Source: an uncultured bacterium (lineage in GTDB: Bacteria; Bacteroidota; Bacteroidia; Bacteroidales; Bacteroidaceae). From it: a DNA stretch of 10,589 nt. The stretch is from assembly GCA_905215345.1 (NCBI GenBank), contig CAJMPR010000042.1, positions 1 through 10,589 of the forward strand. The letters run 5' to 3'. Of this stretch, positions 1 through 7,400 are shown one piece after another. Both the position numbers and the translations under genes were made by a program. The number at the start of each line of letters is the position of its first letter. The first letter of the stretch is position 1. The notes below the pieces were generated by a model. The model was given only the letters and a program-made list of their open reading frames with translations, did no database searches and was not told where the DNA came from.

Positions 1-54
1 ACGTTTCAGGTGCGTGTGTCGAAAGGCATGCAGGTTCGAGTCCTGTTCTGGGCA
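1..54 (+). tRNA. tRNA-Leu(CAG), 5' end cut off by window edge
   Basis: Bases 1-54 are identical to bases 322-375 of the complete Leu(CAG) gene further on. What is visible runs from inside the anticodon stem through the anticodon CAG (bases 8-10), the long class II variable arm with its GAAA loop, the T arm (TTCGAGT loop) and the 3' acceptor strand TCTGGGC, ending at discriminator A54. CCA is not encoded. The acceptor and D arms lie upstream of the window. It would read the leucine codon CUG. It is the first visible member of the tRNA array. Confidence 0.93.
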
Positions 55-100
55 CAAAGGTAAGAAAGAGGCAGTCTGTTCTATGAAGTGTTTTTTAGTT

Positions 101-184
101 GGAGAGGTGGCGGAATTGGTAGACGCGCTACTTTGAGGGGGTAGTGACAATTATGTCGTGGGAGTTCGAGTCTCCTTCTCTTCA
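101..184 (+). tRNA. tRNA-Leu(GAG)
   Basis: This is a complete class II tRNA of 84 bases. The acceptor strands GGAGAGG (101-107) and TCTCTTC (177-183) pair with G-U wobbles, and the discriminator is A184. The D-arm region TGGCGGAATTGGTAGAC is shared with the Leu(CAG) gene. The anticodon stem CTACT/GGTAG encloses the loop TTGAGGG, giving anticodon GAG, which reads CUC and CUU. A long variable arm (TGACA/TGTCG) marks it as leucine type. The T loop is TTCGAGT, and CCA is not encoded. It lies 46 bases after the truncated Leu(CAG) gene and 12 bases before Gly(GCC), so it is probably cotranscribed with both. Confidence 0.95.
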
Positions 185-196
185 CACTTTATAGTT

Positions 197-269
197 GCGG
201 AAATAGCTCAGTTGGTAGAGCATAACCTTGCCAAGGTTAGGGTCGCGAGTTCGAGTCTCGTTTTCCGCT
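197..269 (+). tRNA. tRNA-Gly(GCC), copy 1
   Basis: This is a 73-base class I tRNA. The acceptor pairs GCGGAAA (197-203) with TTTCCGC (262-268), and the discriminator is T269, as usual for bacterial glycine tRNAs. The anticodon stem TAACC/GGTTA encloses loop TTGCCAA, giving anticodon GCC for GGC and GGU codons. The T loop is TTCGAGT, and CCA is not encoded. It is identical to the second copy at 402-474. A run of nine T (271-279) follows but has no stem other than the tRNA itself, so the array probably continues as one transcript. Confidence 0.96.
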
Positions 270-293
270 CTTTTTTTTTAATTACATATGATT

Positions 294-375
294 GCCCAGG
301 TGGCGGAATTGGTAGACGCGCACGTTTCAGGTGCGTGTGTCGAAAGGCATGCAGGTTCGAGTCCTGTTCTGGGCA
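294..375 (+). tRNA. tRNA-Leu(CAG), complete copy
   Basis: This is an 82-base class II tRNA. The acceptor pairs GCCCAGG (294-300) with TCTGGGC (368-374), and the discriminator is A375. The anticodon stem CACGT/GCGTG encloses loop TTCAGGT, giving anticodon CAG, which reads CUG. The variable arm is a short hairpin TGTC-GAAA-GGCA, and the T loop is TTCGAGT. CCA is not encoded. Its last 54 bases are identical to the truncated gene at the window edge, so the array carries at least two Leu(CAG) genes. Confidence 0.96.
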
Positions 376-401
376 CGCTCTTTGTGAAAAGGGCATCATT
401 T

Positions 402-474
402 GCGGAAATAGCTCAGTTGGTAGAGCATAACCTTGCCAAGGTTAGGGTCGCGAGTTCGAGTCTCGTTTTCCGCT
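402..474 (+). tRNA. tRNA-Gly(GCC), copy 2
   Basis: The 73 bases are identical to tRNA-Gly(GCC) copy 1 at 197-269: acceptor GCGGAAA/TTTCCGC, anticodon GCC in loop TTGCCAA, discriminator T474, no encoded CCA. The flanking bases differ from those of copy 1, so identity stops at the gene ends. It is the last tRNA of the array and sits 16 bases before the terminator hairpin. Confidence 0.96.
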
Positions 475-490
475 CTCTTTTGTAAGAAAG

Positions 491-528
491 AAAAAGTCCC
501 GTAAGTATTTTACTTGCGGGACTTTTTT
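491..528. terminator. Two-way intrinsic terminator between tRNA array and the DUF4923-like gene
   Basis: A 12-base-pair stem is formed by 496-507 (GTCCCGTAAGTA) and 511-522 (TACTTGCGGGAC) with one T-G wobble and a TTT loop. Five A (491-495) precede it and six T (523-528) follow. The T run ends + strand transcription of the tRNA array, and the A run provides the U tract for - strand transcripts arriving from the DUF4923-like gene, whose stop lies about 25 bases away. Confidence 0.93.
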
Positions 529-552
529 ATTTGTACCTCATTGACTAAATGC

Positions 553-1149
553 TTATTCCTTTTGTAATGAGAATCCTAACATCATTCCTTTGTAACTGTC
601 AGCCAGTGAGCCGATGGTTTTAAGCGTAGTATTACTGCTTTTGCTGGATAGGAATGCAAGCAGTTTGAGCAATTTGTCCGAGTTAAATAGCAAATCCATG
701 TTGGAAGACGTGCAATTCACTTTGGCATTGAGTCCGATTAGCTTTACGAACTTTAGATTTACCATCTGTTCAGAAGCGTTGTATGAGTAAGTCCCTTTCA
801 TACTTCTAGCTCCGACTTTGGCATTGAAAGTACTGTCTGCATTGAAAGTAAACGACATTTGTCCTTCTTTGATACCTACTTTTGCCAATTGTTCATTCAG
901 CTTTTTCTCGGCAGCTGTTGCTGCTACCGTTCCACCAGCTTTTTGAAGTAAATTGTCCGATTCGAATTCAATGGCAGCACTAGAGTATACCCAGGTTCCT
1001 TCCATGCTGGCAGTGCCCTTTCCGGTTACTGTATTTACTACCTTTTCAATGTTTTCCTTGTTGAATAAATCTTTCAGCGATTGTGCCTGGCTATTGGTAG
1101 CCATAAGCAGTGCGACGGCAATGATGTACCAAAAAACAATCTTTTTCAT
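553..1149 (-). CDS. DUF4923-like (lipocalin-like) secreted protein
   Basis: The 198-residue protein starts at ATG 1149. A Sec signal peptide is visible at the N-terminus (MKKIVFWYIIAVALLMATNS, then QAQS), with likely cleavage near residues 21-23, so the mature protein is periplasmic or otherwise exported. There is no lipobox cysteine. The mature part contains a GTWVYSSAAIEFES-like strand near residue 50 and several alternating beta-type segments ending in a hydrophobic C-terminal region. This resembles the Bacteroides proteins annotated as DUF4923 or lipocalin-like; the assignment is from recollection of the family, not a search. Its function is unknown. It begins 12 bases after the engB stop on the same strand, so it is probably translated from the engB transcript and ends at the shared terminator at 491-528. 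Confidence 0.85.
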   Translation of the reverse strand: MKKIVFWYIIAVALLMATNSQAQSLKDLFNKENIEKVVNTVTGKGTASMEGTWVYSSAAIEFESDNLLQKAGGTVAATAAEKKLNEQLAKVGIKEGQMSFTFNADSTFNAKVGARSMKGTYSYNASEQMVNLKFVKLIGLNAKVNCTSSNMDLLFNSDKLLKLLAFLSSKSSNTTLKTIGSLADSYKGMMLGFSLQKE

Positions 1150-1161
1150 TTTATTATTCTA

Positions 1162-1770
1162 TTATAATTGAGTGTTTATTTCCTTATTTATCTGTTCGAT
1201 GTAATCTAACAACTCTTCGCGTCCCAAACGGCTTTCGGAAGATGTAATGAAGTAGGGCGGAAGCTCTTCCCATTGTTCCTGGAGTTTGGCAAGATATTGG
1301 CGGATGTTGGCATTGAGCTTACCGCCTTTTAATTTGTCTCCTTTAGTAAAAACAATGGCAAACGGCACTTCATTTTCTCCAAGCCATTCCATAAAAGACA
1401 AATCAATGGTTTGTGGTTCATGTCGGCTATCAATAAGAACAAAAAGATTTGTCATCTGTTCGCGTTGCAGGATATAAGTTTCGATGATATGTTGAATTTG
1501 TTCCTGTCCTTTCTGTCCGCGCTTGGCATATCCATATCCGGGAAGGTCTACAATGTACCAGTTCTTATTAATAAGGAAATGATTGATGAGCATCGTTTTC
1601 CCTGGAGTAGAAGAAGTCATGGCCAGATTTTTACGTCCGGTCAACATATTAATGAGACTGGATTTCCCAACGTTGGAACGTCCGATGAAGGCGTATTCGG
1701 GAAATGTCCCTGTCGGGCATTTTTGCACGTCTGTATTACTAATGACGAATTCAGCGTTTGTTATCTCCAT
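1162..1770 (-). CDS. engB: Ribosome biogenesis GTPase EngB (YihA/YsxC)
   Basis: The 202-residue protein is an essential-type GTPase of the TrmE-Era-EngA-EngB group that assists assembly of the large ribosomal subunit in the cytoplasm. GTPase motifs are in order: G1 GRSNVGKS (residues 30-37), the TPGKT switch I threonine region (55-59), G3 DLPGYGYAKRG (75-85), G4 TKGD (142-145) and G5 ITSSE (175-179). Length fits the family. The frame is open up to an ATG at 1833, but ATG 1770 is chosen: the protein beginning MEITNAEFV has the usual EngB length, and a promoter -7 box (1803-1810) lies between the two candidates, so the longer form would not be on the transcript. It is divergent from recR and leads into the DUF4923-like gene. 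Confidence 0.96.
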   Translation of the reverse strand: MEITNAEFVISNTDVQKCPTGTFPEYAFIGRSNVGKSSLINMLTGRKNLAMTSSTPGKTMLINHFLINKNWYIVDLPGYGYAKRGQKGQEQIQHIIETYILQREQMTNLFVLIDSRHEPQTIDLSFMEWLGENEVPFAIVFTKGDKLKGGKLNANIRQYLAKLQEQWEELPPYFITSSESRLGREELLDYIEQINKEINTQL

Positions 1771-1802
1771 TTGTTTGTTGATTTTTAGTTTGATTATTGT
1801 TG

Positions 1803-1810
1803 CAAAGTTA
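1803..1810 (-). promoter_or_regulatory. -7 box of the engB promoter
   Basis: Read on the - strand this is TAACTTTG, a full match to the Bacteroides -7 consensus TAnnTTTG, 33 bases upstream of the engB ATG. A TTTTG occurs on the - strand at 1823-1827, but it is only 12 bases from the -7 box instead of about 19, so the upstream element is weak or absent. Confidence 0.55.
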
Positions 1811-1907
1811 GCACTTATTTTACAAAAGCTCATTCATAATACGGAATTATGCTTATCTTTAAATAAGATAGGCTGCATCTCGGCAATACAATTTCAAGTA
1901 AACTTGA

Positions 1908-1937
1908 TTGCATTGCACTCAATTTGCATTATCTTTG
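1908..1937 (+). promoter_or_regulatory. recR promoter (Bacteroides primary-sigma type)
   Basis: TATCTTTG at 1930-1937 matches the -7 consensus TAnnTTTG, and TTG at 1908-1910 sits 19 bases upstream as the -33 element. The -7 box ends 24 bases before the recR ATG, leaving a short leader. It lies in the 190-base divergent space between engB and recR. Confidence 0.7.
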
Positions 1938-1960
1938 CCGGCAATAGGAGATTTTTAAAT

Positions 1961-2578
1961 ATGAATGGACAATTTCCCTCGATATTATTGGAAAAGGCGG
2001 TGAATGAGTTTGCCAAGTTACCGGGCGTAGGAAGAAAGACAGCTATGAGGCTGGTTCTACATTTGCTGCGTCAGGATACGTCAATGGTGGAAGCCTTTGG
2101 TAATGCTATTGTTACCTTGAAACATGAGGTGAAGTATTGTAAAGTATGCCATAATATTTCAGATACGGAGACTTGCCGTATTTGTTCCAATCCGCAACGT
2201 GATTCTTCGGTTGTCTGTGTGGTGGAGAACATACGTGATGTAATGGCTGTGGAAGCTACACAACAATTTCGCGGGTTATATCATGTATTGGGTGGAGTAA
2301 TTTCGCCAATGGACGGAATAGGTCCCGGTGATTTGGAGATAGATAGCCTTATACAGCGAGTGGCTGACGGTGGAATTAAAGAAGTGGTGTTCGCTCTCAG
2401 TACTACCATGGAGGGTGATACGACAAACTTTTATATTTATCGTAAATTGGAGAAACTGGGAGTTAAATTGTCTGTGATAGCGCGTGGCATTTCAGTAGGA
2501 GACGAGCTGGAATATGCAGATGAAGTGACACTTGGACGTAGTATTGTAAACCGGACACCATTCACGGGGGCAGTATGA
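1961..2578 (+). CDS. recR: Recombination mediator protein RecR
   Basis: The 205-residue protein acts with RecF and RecO to load RecA on gapped DNA during repair. Visible parts in order are: a helix-hairpin-helix LPGVGRKTAMR (residues 20-30), a four-cysteine zinc finger (C60, C63, C72, C75), and a Toprim domain from about residue 83 (VCVVEN with E89) through ALSTTMEGDTTNFYIYRKL, ending in the C-terminal GDELEYADEVTLGRSI segment. Length is normal for RecR. The frame is open back to 1583, but ATG 1961 gives the family N-terminus MNGQFPS and lies just after a good promoter, whereas the extension would run antisense through engB. It is probably the first gene of a unit with the membrane protein 31 bases downstream. 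Confidence 0.97.
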   Translation: MNGQFPSILLEKAVNEFAKLPGVGRKTAMRLVLHLLRQDTSMVEAFGNAIVTLKHEVKYCKVCHNISDTETCRICSNPQRDSSVVCVVENIRDVMAVEATQQFRGLYHVLGGVISPMDGIGPGDLEIDSLIQRVADGGIKEVVFALSTTMEGDTTNFYIYRKLEKLGVKLSVIARGISVGDELEYADEVTLGRSIVNRTPFTGAV

Positions 2579-2586
2579 TAGTTTTG
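2579..2586 (+). promoter_or_regulatory. Possible internal -7 box before the membrane protein gene
   Basis: TAGTTTTG matches TAnnTTTG and ends 24 bases before the next ATG, the same distance as in the recR promoter. No TTG/TTTG element is visible 19-21 bases upstream, so this may be chance. Confidence 0.3.
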
Positions 2587-2609
2587 AACTTTTAATGTTA
2601 AACTGATAA

Positions 2610-3065
2610 ATGGAAGAAAATATAAAGCGGGCTGCCGCTCGTGTAAAGACGCTATTTGTTTATTTCTGGCTATTACCTGTATTGCTTGTTGCTTTTGGAG
2701 AAACAGGAGGGGACTGGGTAGGTAGGTATGCGGATGATGTACGTGCCGCGTATTTGGCTGAGACTATTACTATCCTGCTTACTGCTATATGTGTACCCGT
2801 GTCTTTGAAACTTTTCTCGTGGGTATTGACTAAGAAGATTGACGTTGTGACGATTTCTGAAGCTTTACGCTTGTATGTTTTATGGAGCGGAATTCGTTTG
2901 TCTTTGCTTGTCATACCGGTCGTAGCGGGATTCTTTACTTATTACTTAATGTTGAGTAACAAGGGAATCTTGTGTGCATTTATAGCCTTGACTGCATCGC
3001 TGTTCTGTTTGCCGGGTGAAGAACGCTTGCGTAAAGAATTGCATATCCATAAACAAGAAAAATAA
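2610..3065 (+). CDS. Four-helix membrane protein of unknown function
   Basis: I do not recognise a named family for this 151-residue protein. Hydrophobic segments suitable for membrane helices lie at about residues 14-30, 49-73, 86-114 and 119-135. They are separated by short loops: an acidic and glycine-rich loop at about 31-47 (ETGGDWVGRYADD) and a polar one at 74-84. The ends are charged, with a basic N-terminus (KRAAARVK) and a basic C-terminal tail (RLRKELHIHKQEK), which suggests an inner-membrane protein with both ends in the cytoplasm. It starts 31 bases after recR and is followed by the acetyltransferase after 37 bases, all on the same strand, so it is likely cotranscribed. Context alone does not indicate a role. 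Confidence 0.82.
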   Translation: MEENIKRAAARVKTLFVYFWLLPVLLVAFGETGGDWVGRYADDVRAAYLAETITILLTAICVPVSLKLFSWVLTKKIDVVTISEALRLYVLWSGIRLSLLVIPVVAGFFTYYLMLSNKGILCAFIALTASLFCLPGEERLRKELHIHKQEK

Positions 3066-3102
3066 TTTTATTAATCGGAATACGAAGCTTTCATACATAA
3101 AC

Positions 3103-3660
3103 ATGAAACCATCTTATTTTATCAATGAGCATATTCGTCTTCGTGCTATGGAGCCGGAGGATTTGGAAATAATGTACGCTATGGAGAATGATCCCCAAAC
3201 GTGGGATATTACCAATTTTACAGTGCCTTATTCCAAATATGTATTAAAACAGTATATAGAAAATTCCCAGTGTGATATGTTTGCCGATCGTCAGCTTCGT
3301 ATGATGATAGTACGTCGTGAGGATGATGTGGTGATAGGAACTATTGATATAACTGATTTTGCACCGATGCATTCGCGCGGAGAGGTAGGGATAGTGATAC
3401 GAAAGGAATATCAAGGTAACGGGTATGCAACCGGGGCTTTGAATCTTATATGCGATTATGTTTTCGGCTTTTTATTTATGAAGCAACTTATTGTGCATGT
3501 TACTGCCGATAATGAAGTGAGTCTACGTTTATTTGCTTCATGCGGTTTTGTACAATGTGGAATACTGAAAGAATGGTGGTCTGTCAGGGGACAATTTAAA
3601 GATGTAGTCCTAATGCAGCGTATTCGTCCGGAAAATTATCATTATACGGAGAATGTTTAA
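3103..3660 (+). CDS. GNAT family N-acetyltransferase (RimJ/RimL or SpeG type)
   Basis: The 185-residue protein is predicted to transfer acetyl from acetyl-CoA to an amine. The N-terminal strand HIRLRAMEPEDLEIMY is the usual opening of the Acetyltransf_3 group. Motif A is VGIVIRKEYQGNGYATGAL, with the CoA-pyrophosphate loop Q104-G-N-G-Y-A109. Motif B is TADNEVSLRLFASCGF (N137, S140, F144, G148-F149). Substrate may be a ribosomal protein N-terminus, a polyamine or another amine; the sequence does not decide. The frame is open back to 3016, but ATG 3103 gives the canonical N-terminus and avoids overlap with the preceding gene. Its stop is 6 bases from the stop of the convergent YqgE gene, with no room for a separate terminator. 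Confidence 0.9.
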   Translation: MKPSYFINEHIRLRAMEPEDLEIMYAMENDPQTWDITNFTVPYSKYVLKQYIENSQCDMFADRQLRMMIVRREDDVVIGTIDITDFAPMHSRGEVGIVIRKEYQGNGYATGALNLICDYVFGFLFMKQLIVHVTADNEVSLRLFASCGFVQCGILKEWWSVRGQFKDVVLMQRIRPENYHYTENV

Positions 3661-3666
3661 AGGAGA

Positions 3667-4260
3667 TTAGTTTAGTGTAGGAATCTGTGGAAAACGAGAC
3701 CACATCTCATATTTTCCACCCAATTTGCCGAGTGCGTCTTTCCAAAGTTTTCCACTGGCTTTTTCATTCATAAGAGAGGATATATCTGCTTTACCTACTA
3801 ACCACGTGTTTTCCTGTATCTCCTGACTTAGCTGTCCGGATTCCCAACCGGAATAACCTAAGAAGAAGCGGATCTTTCCTTTAATGCTATTCCCATCCTC
3901 TATATATTGTTTGATGGCGTTGAAATCTCCATTCAGGTAGAAACCATTGGATATACGCAGGGAATCTGTTATATTTTCCAATGTATGCAGATAAAAAAGA
4001 GTATCTGTACTGATAGGGCCACCTTTATAAATAGGAATGTTTTCCTGGCAATCAAAATCTTTCAGTAAATCGTTTAGGCATAATGGTATAGGCTTATTCA
4101 TTATTAACCCCATAGTGCCTTCCTGGGTATGATCGACTAATAAGATAACAGAGCGCCCAAACATGTGATCGCACAAGAATGGTTCGGATATCAAAATTTT
4201 TCCTCGGGCAGGAACTACATGATTAGTTTCTATTTTGAATATGTCTGTATTAGTATCCAT
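3667..4260 (-). CDS. YqgE/AlgH family (UPF0301, DUF179) protein
   Basis: From ATG 4260 the protein has 197 residues. Family landmarks are: RGKILISEPFLCDHMFGRSV near the N-terminus, VDHTQEGTMGLIMNKP, the YKGGP turn, LFYLHTL, and IRFFLGYSGWESGQL followed by a conserved W in ENTWLV. The molecular role of YqgE/AlgH proteins is not settled; it is a compact cytoplasmic fold without a known catalytic site. A second ATG at 4275 would add five residues (MYIGG). I prefer 4260 because relatives I recall begin with M-x-x-N-x-DIFKI. A weak -7-like TATTATTTG lies on the - strand at 4293-4301, one base longer than consensus. It is divergent from the susC-like gene and convergent with the acetyltransferase. 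Confidence 0.9.
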   Translation of the reverse strand: MDTNTDIFKIETNHVVPARGKILISEPFLCDHMFGRSVILLVDHTQEGTMGLIMNKPIPLCLNDLLKDFDCQENIPIYKGGPISTDTLFYLHTLENITDSLRISNGFYLNGDFNAIKQYIEDGNSIKGKIRFFLGYSGWESGQLSQEIQENTWLVGKADISSLMNEKASGKLWKDALGKLGGKYEMWSRFPQIPTLN

Positions 4261-4361
4261 GCCACCAATGTACATGTTTTCTCATAAAAGAGCAAATAAT
4301 ATCTTCCTTTTTTATCATTAAAAATGACCTTTCTCTGATTTTAAGTTTTTTAGTTGTAGAA

Positions 4362-4390
4362 AATGCCTAAATTTGCACTTTATTAGCATT
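4362..4390. promoter_or_regulatory. Imperfect inverted repeat over the susC -7 box, possible operator
   Basis: AATGCCTAA (4362-4370) and TTAGCATT (4383-4390) are inverted copies apart from one extra C. The -7 box lies inside the repeat, so a bound regulator would directly affect transcription of the transporter pair. Alternatively this is a chance match in AT-rich DNA. Confidence 0.35.
4368..4375 (+). promoter_or_regulatory. -7 box of the susC/susD promoter
   Basis: TAAATTTG is a full match to TAnnTTTG. At the expected -33 position there is only a T run (4346-4351), and a TTG at 4354-4356 is too close (11 bases), so the promoter may need an activator. Transcription would start near 4382, placing TTG 4417 about 35 bases into the message and the suspected lost start at 4394 about 12 bases in. 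Confidence 0.5.
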
Positions 4391-4416
4391 AACATAAAAT
4401 AGGGAGAACTACTGCT

Positions 4417-7400
4417 TTGTTTAGCTTGATTTTTAGCTTGTTTCTGGTCGGTTGGGTCGAGACAGCTACTTTTGCTACGGAAAACTCTAAGTATGGAAAT
4501 ACACAACATATCACGCAAAGAGTAACCGGTCATATAGTGGATGAAATGGGGATGCCGTTGCCCGGTGCAACCATTCAGGAAAAAGGAACTTCTAACGGGA
4601 CGATTGCAGATTCGGCCGGGAGGTTTGAATTGTCGGTTACCGGGAATTCAGCATTGTATGTATCTTATGTCGGTTATATTTCCCAGAATATAAATGTAAA
4701 TGATGGTTCGAGCTTTACCATTGTATTGAGAGAAAATTTGGTAGAGTTGGATAAAGTAATTGTAACTGCTTTAGGTATAGAAAAAAAGGAAAATACTCTT
4801 TCGTATGCTGCCGATCAAATTAAAAGTGAAGAATTAACCAGGATAAAAATGCCGAATCTGATTGTTTCTCTCAGTGGCAAGTCAGCAGGTGTGAGGGTTA
4901 ATCCGGTTTCTTCAGGTTTGGGAGCTTCTGCTAAAGTCAGTATTCGTGGAGTACGTTCGGTGGCAGGTGATAATCAACCACTATATGTGGTGGATGGTGT
5001 ACCGATTTTGAATTCTACTTCCGAGCAGGCCTATTCGGCTATCGGAGGTACAGCCAATGCCGGTAATAGAGATGCAGGAGATGGTATCTCCAATTTGAAT
5101 CCTGAAGATATAGAAAGTATCAGTATCTTGAAAGGAGCTCCTGCGGCAGCTTTGTATGGAAGTCAGGCTGCTAATGGAGTGATTCTGATTACAACGAAAA
5201 AGGGTAAATCACAAGGACAGCGGAGTATTTCATTTTCTACAAGCCTGATGTTTGACAAGGCTTTTTCTCTTCCGGAAATGCAAAACAGATATGGTATAAG
5301 TGACGGTATAGATAGTTGGGGACAATTATCGGATTTTCCCGAAGCTGATAACTTGGATGGCTTCTTTTCAACCGGGGTAACATCTATGACGTCTATTTCC
5401 GTAAGTAATGGGAATGAAAAATTGCAGAACTACTTTTCTTATGCCAATACCACAGGAAAAGGAATTATAGATAATAATCATTTGTCCAAACATAACTTGA
5501 CTTTGAGGGAGACATCTGTCCTTTTGGACTCCCGCCTGAAACTGGATGGCAGTGTAAACTTGATAAGACAGATCTCTAAGAATAAACCGATAGTGGGAGG
5601 GTTCTATATGAATCCATTGGTCGGGCTTTATCGTTTTCCCCGTGGGGAGGATTTATCGTACTATAAAGAACATTTTGAAGTCTTTGATGAAGAACGAAAT
5701 CTGAATGTGCAGAATTGGCATACCTCATATGAAGATTTTGAACAGAACCCGTATTGGATCGTAAACCGTATACAAAGCAAAGATACCCGTGTTCATGCTA
5801 TTGTTTCCCTATCTGCGCATATGAAGATAAATGAATGGCTGAGTGTACAAGCACGTGGTAATGTAGATTATATAAATGACAAAATAAGACAGAAGTTCTA
5901 TGCATCCACTGCTCCGGCTTTGGCAGGAGCTAATGGCCGTTATATAGAAATGGACTATCAGGAGTCCCAGTTATATGGTGACATCATGCTGATGATGAAA
6001 AAACATTGGAATACTTTGTCTTTGGATGTGGTAGCAGGGGGAAGTATCAATGACAAAACGGTGAACTCTACCAGATATGACTCTAAAACGGCTTCTTTGA
6101 AATATGCCAATATATTTAACTTGGCAAATATTGTGATGAATGGTTCTGCCGCACTCGACCAGAAAATAGATGCGCGTCGGCAGTTACAATCGTTGTTTGG
6201 CACAGCGCAATTGGGGTATAAGGAATTTGTTTACGTGGATTTCACGGCACGGAATGACTGGGCATCTACTTTAGCTTATACGGCTCATGAAAAGTGTGGC
6301 TTCTTTTATCCTTCGGTTGGTATCTCTTGGATATTAAGTAAACTATTACCTTTGCCGGAGTGGATATCTTTTGCCAAACTGAGAGGAGCATATAGTATGG
6401 TGGGAAACGATATTCCAATGTTTATTACAAACCCAACTTCCTGTATGACTGCCGGTGGTGAGTTTCTGGCCAATGATGCTGCTCCATTTAAGGATATGGA
6501 ACCGGAAATGACTCATTCGCTTGAGACCGGAGTGGAAGCACGCTTTTTGAATAGTAGGATAGGGGTGAATGCCACCTTTTATAAGACGAATACATACAAT
6601 CAGTTTTTTAAATTACCTACATTATCGGGAGATAAATACGCCTATCGTTATGTGAATGCAGGTAATATACAAAATATAGGTTGGGAAGTGTCATTGAATG
6701 TCGTACCTGTTTTGTCAAATGGGTTTAAATGGAAAACGGATGTGAATTTTTCTTCAAATAAGAATAAGATTATTTCTCTTCACGATGAATTAAAAGAGTT
6801 TGTATACGGACCTACCAGTTTTTCTTCCAGTTATGCCATGAAACTTGTGAAAGGGGGAGCAATAGGGGACATTTATGGAAAAGCTTTTATTAGAGATGAT
6901 TCAGGACATATTGTGTATGGTACGGAAGGAGATAATAAGGGGCTGCCTCTGGTAGAAGGTGACGGTAATACGATTAAAGTCGGAAATTCCAATCCTGTAT
7001 TTATGCTGGGCTGGAACAATACGTTATCCTATAAGAACTTTACTCTTTATTTTCTCGTGGACTGTCGTTACGGCGGAGATATATTATCGCAAACACAAGC
7101 CGATATGGATATGTATGGAGTTTCTGAAATTACAGCTAAGGCAAGAGATAAGGGCTACGTGATGCTTGAAGGAAAAAGAATCGATAATGTAAAAGGATTC
7201 TATAAAAATGTTGTGGGTGGACGTGCCGGTGTAACAGAGTATTATATGTACAATGCTACCAATATACGGTTGCGGGAATTATCTTTATCCTATCAGATAC
7301 CTGATGTATGGATAGAGAAAACGAAACTATTTAAAAATGTCCAGTTTTCTTTTACCGGACGGAATTTGTTTTTCTTTTATAAGAAAGCTCCTTTTGATCC

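Noticed and set aside
271..279. Run of nine T after Gly(GCC) copy 1 as a terminator
   Set aside because: There is no independent hairpin ahead of it, only the tRNA itself, and a strong terminator is present after the last tRNA at 491-528.
158..485. Overlapping reading frames of 63-90 codons on both strands through the tRNA array
   Set aside because: They translate tRNA genes; the repeated AEIAQLVEHNLAKVRVASSS peptide simply reflects the two identical Gly(GCC) genes.
1771..1833. 21-residue N-terminal extension of EngB
   Set aside because: It lies across and upstream of the -7 box at 1803-1810 and is not part of the usual EngB start.
1583..1960. Upstream extension of recR by 126 codons
   Set aside because: It runs antisense through engB and across the recR promoter; ATG 1961 gives the normal RecR N-terminus and length.
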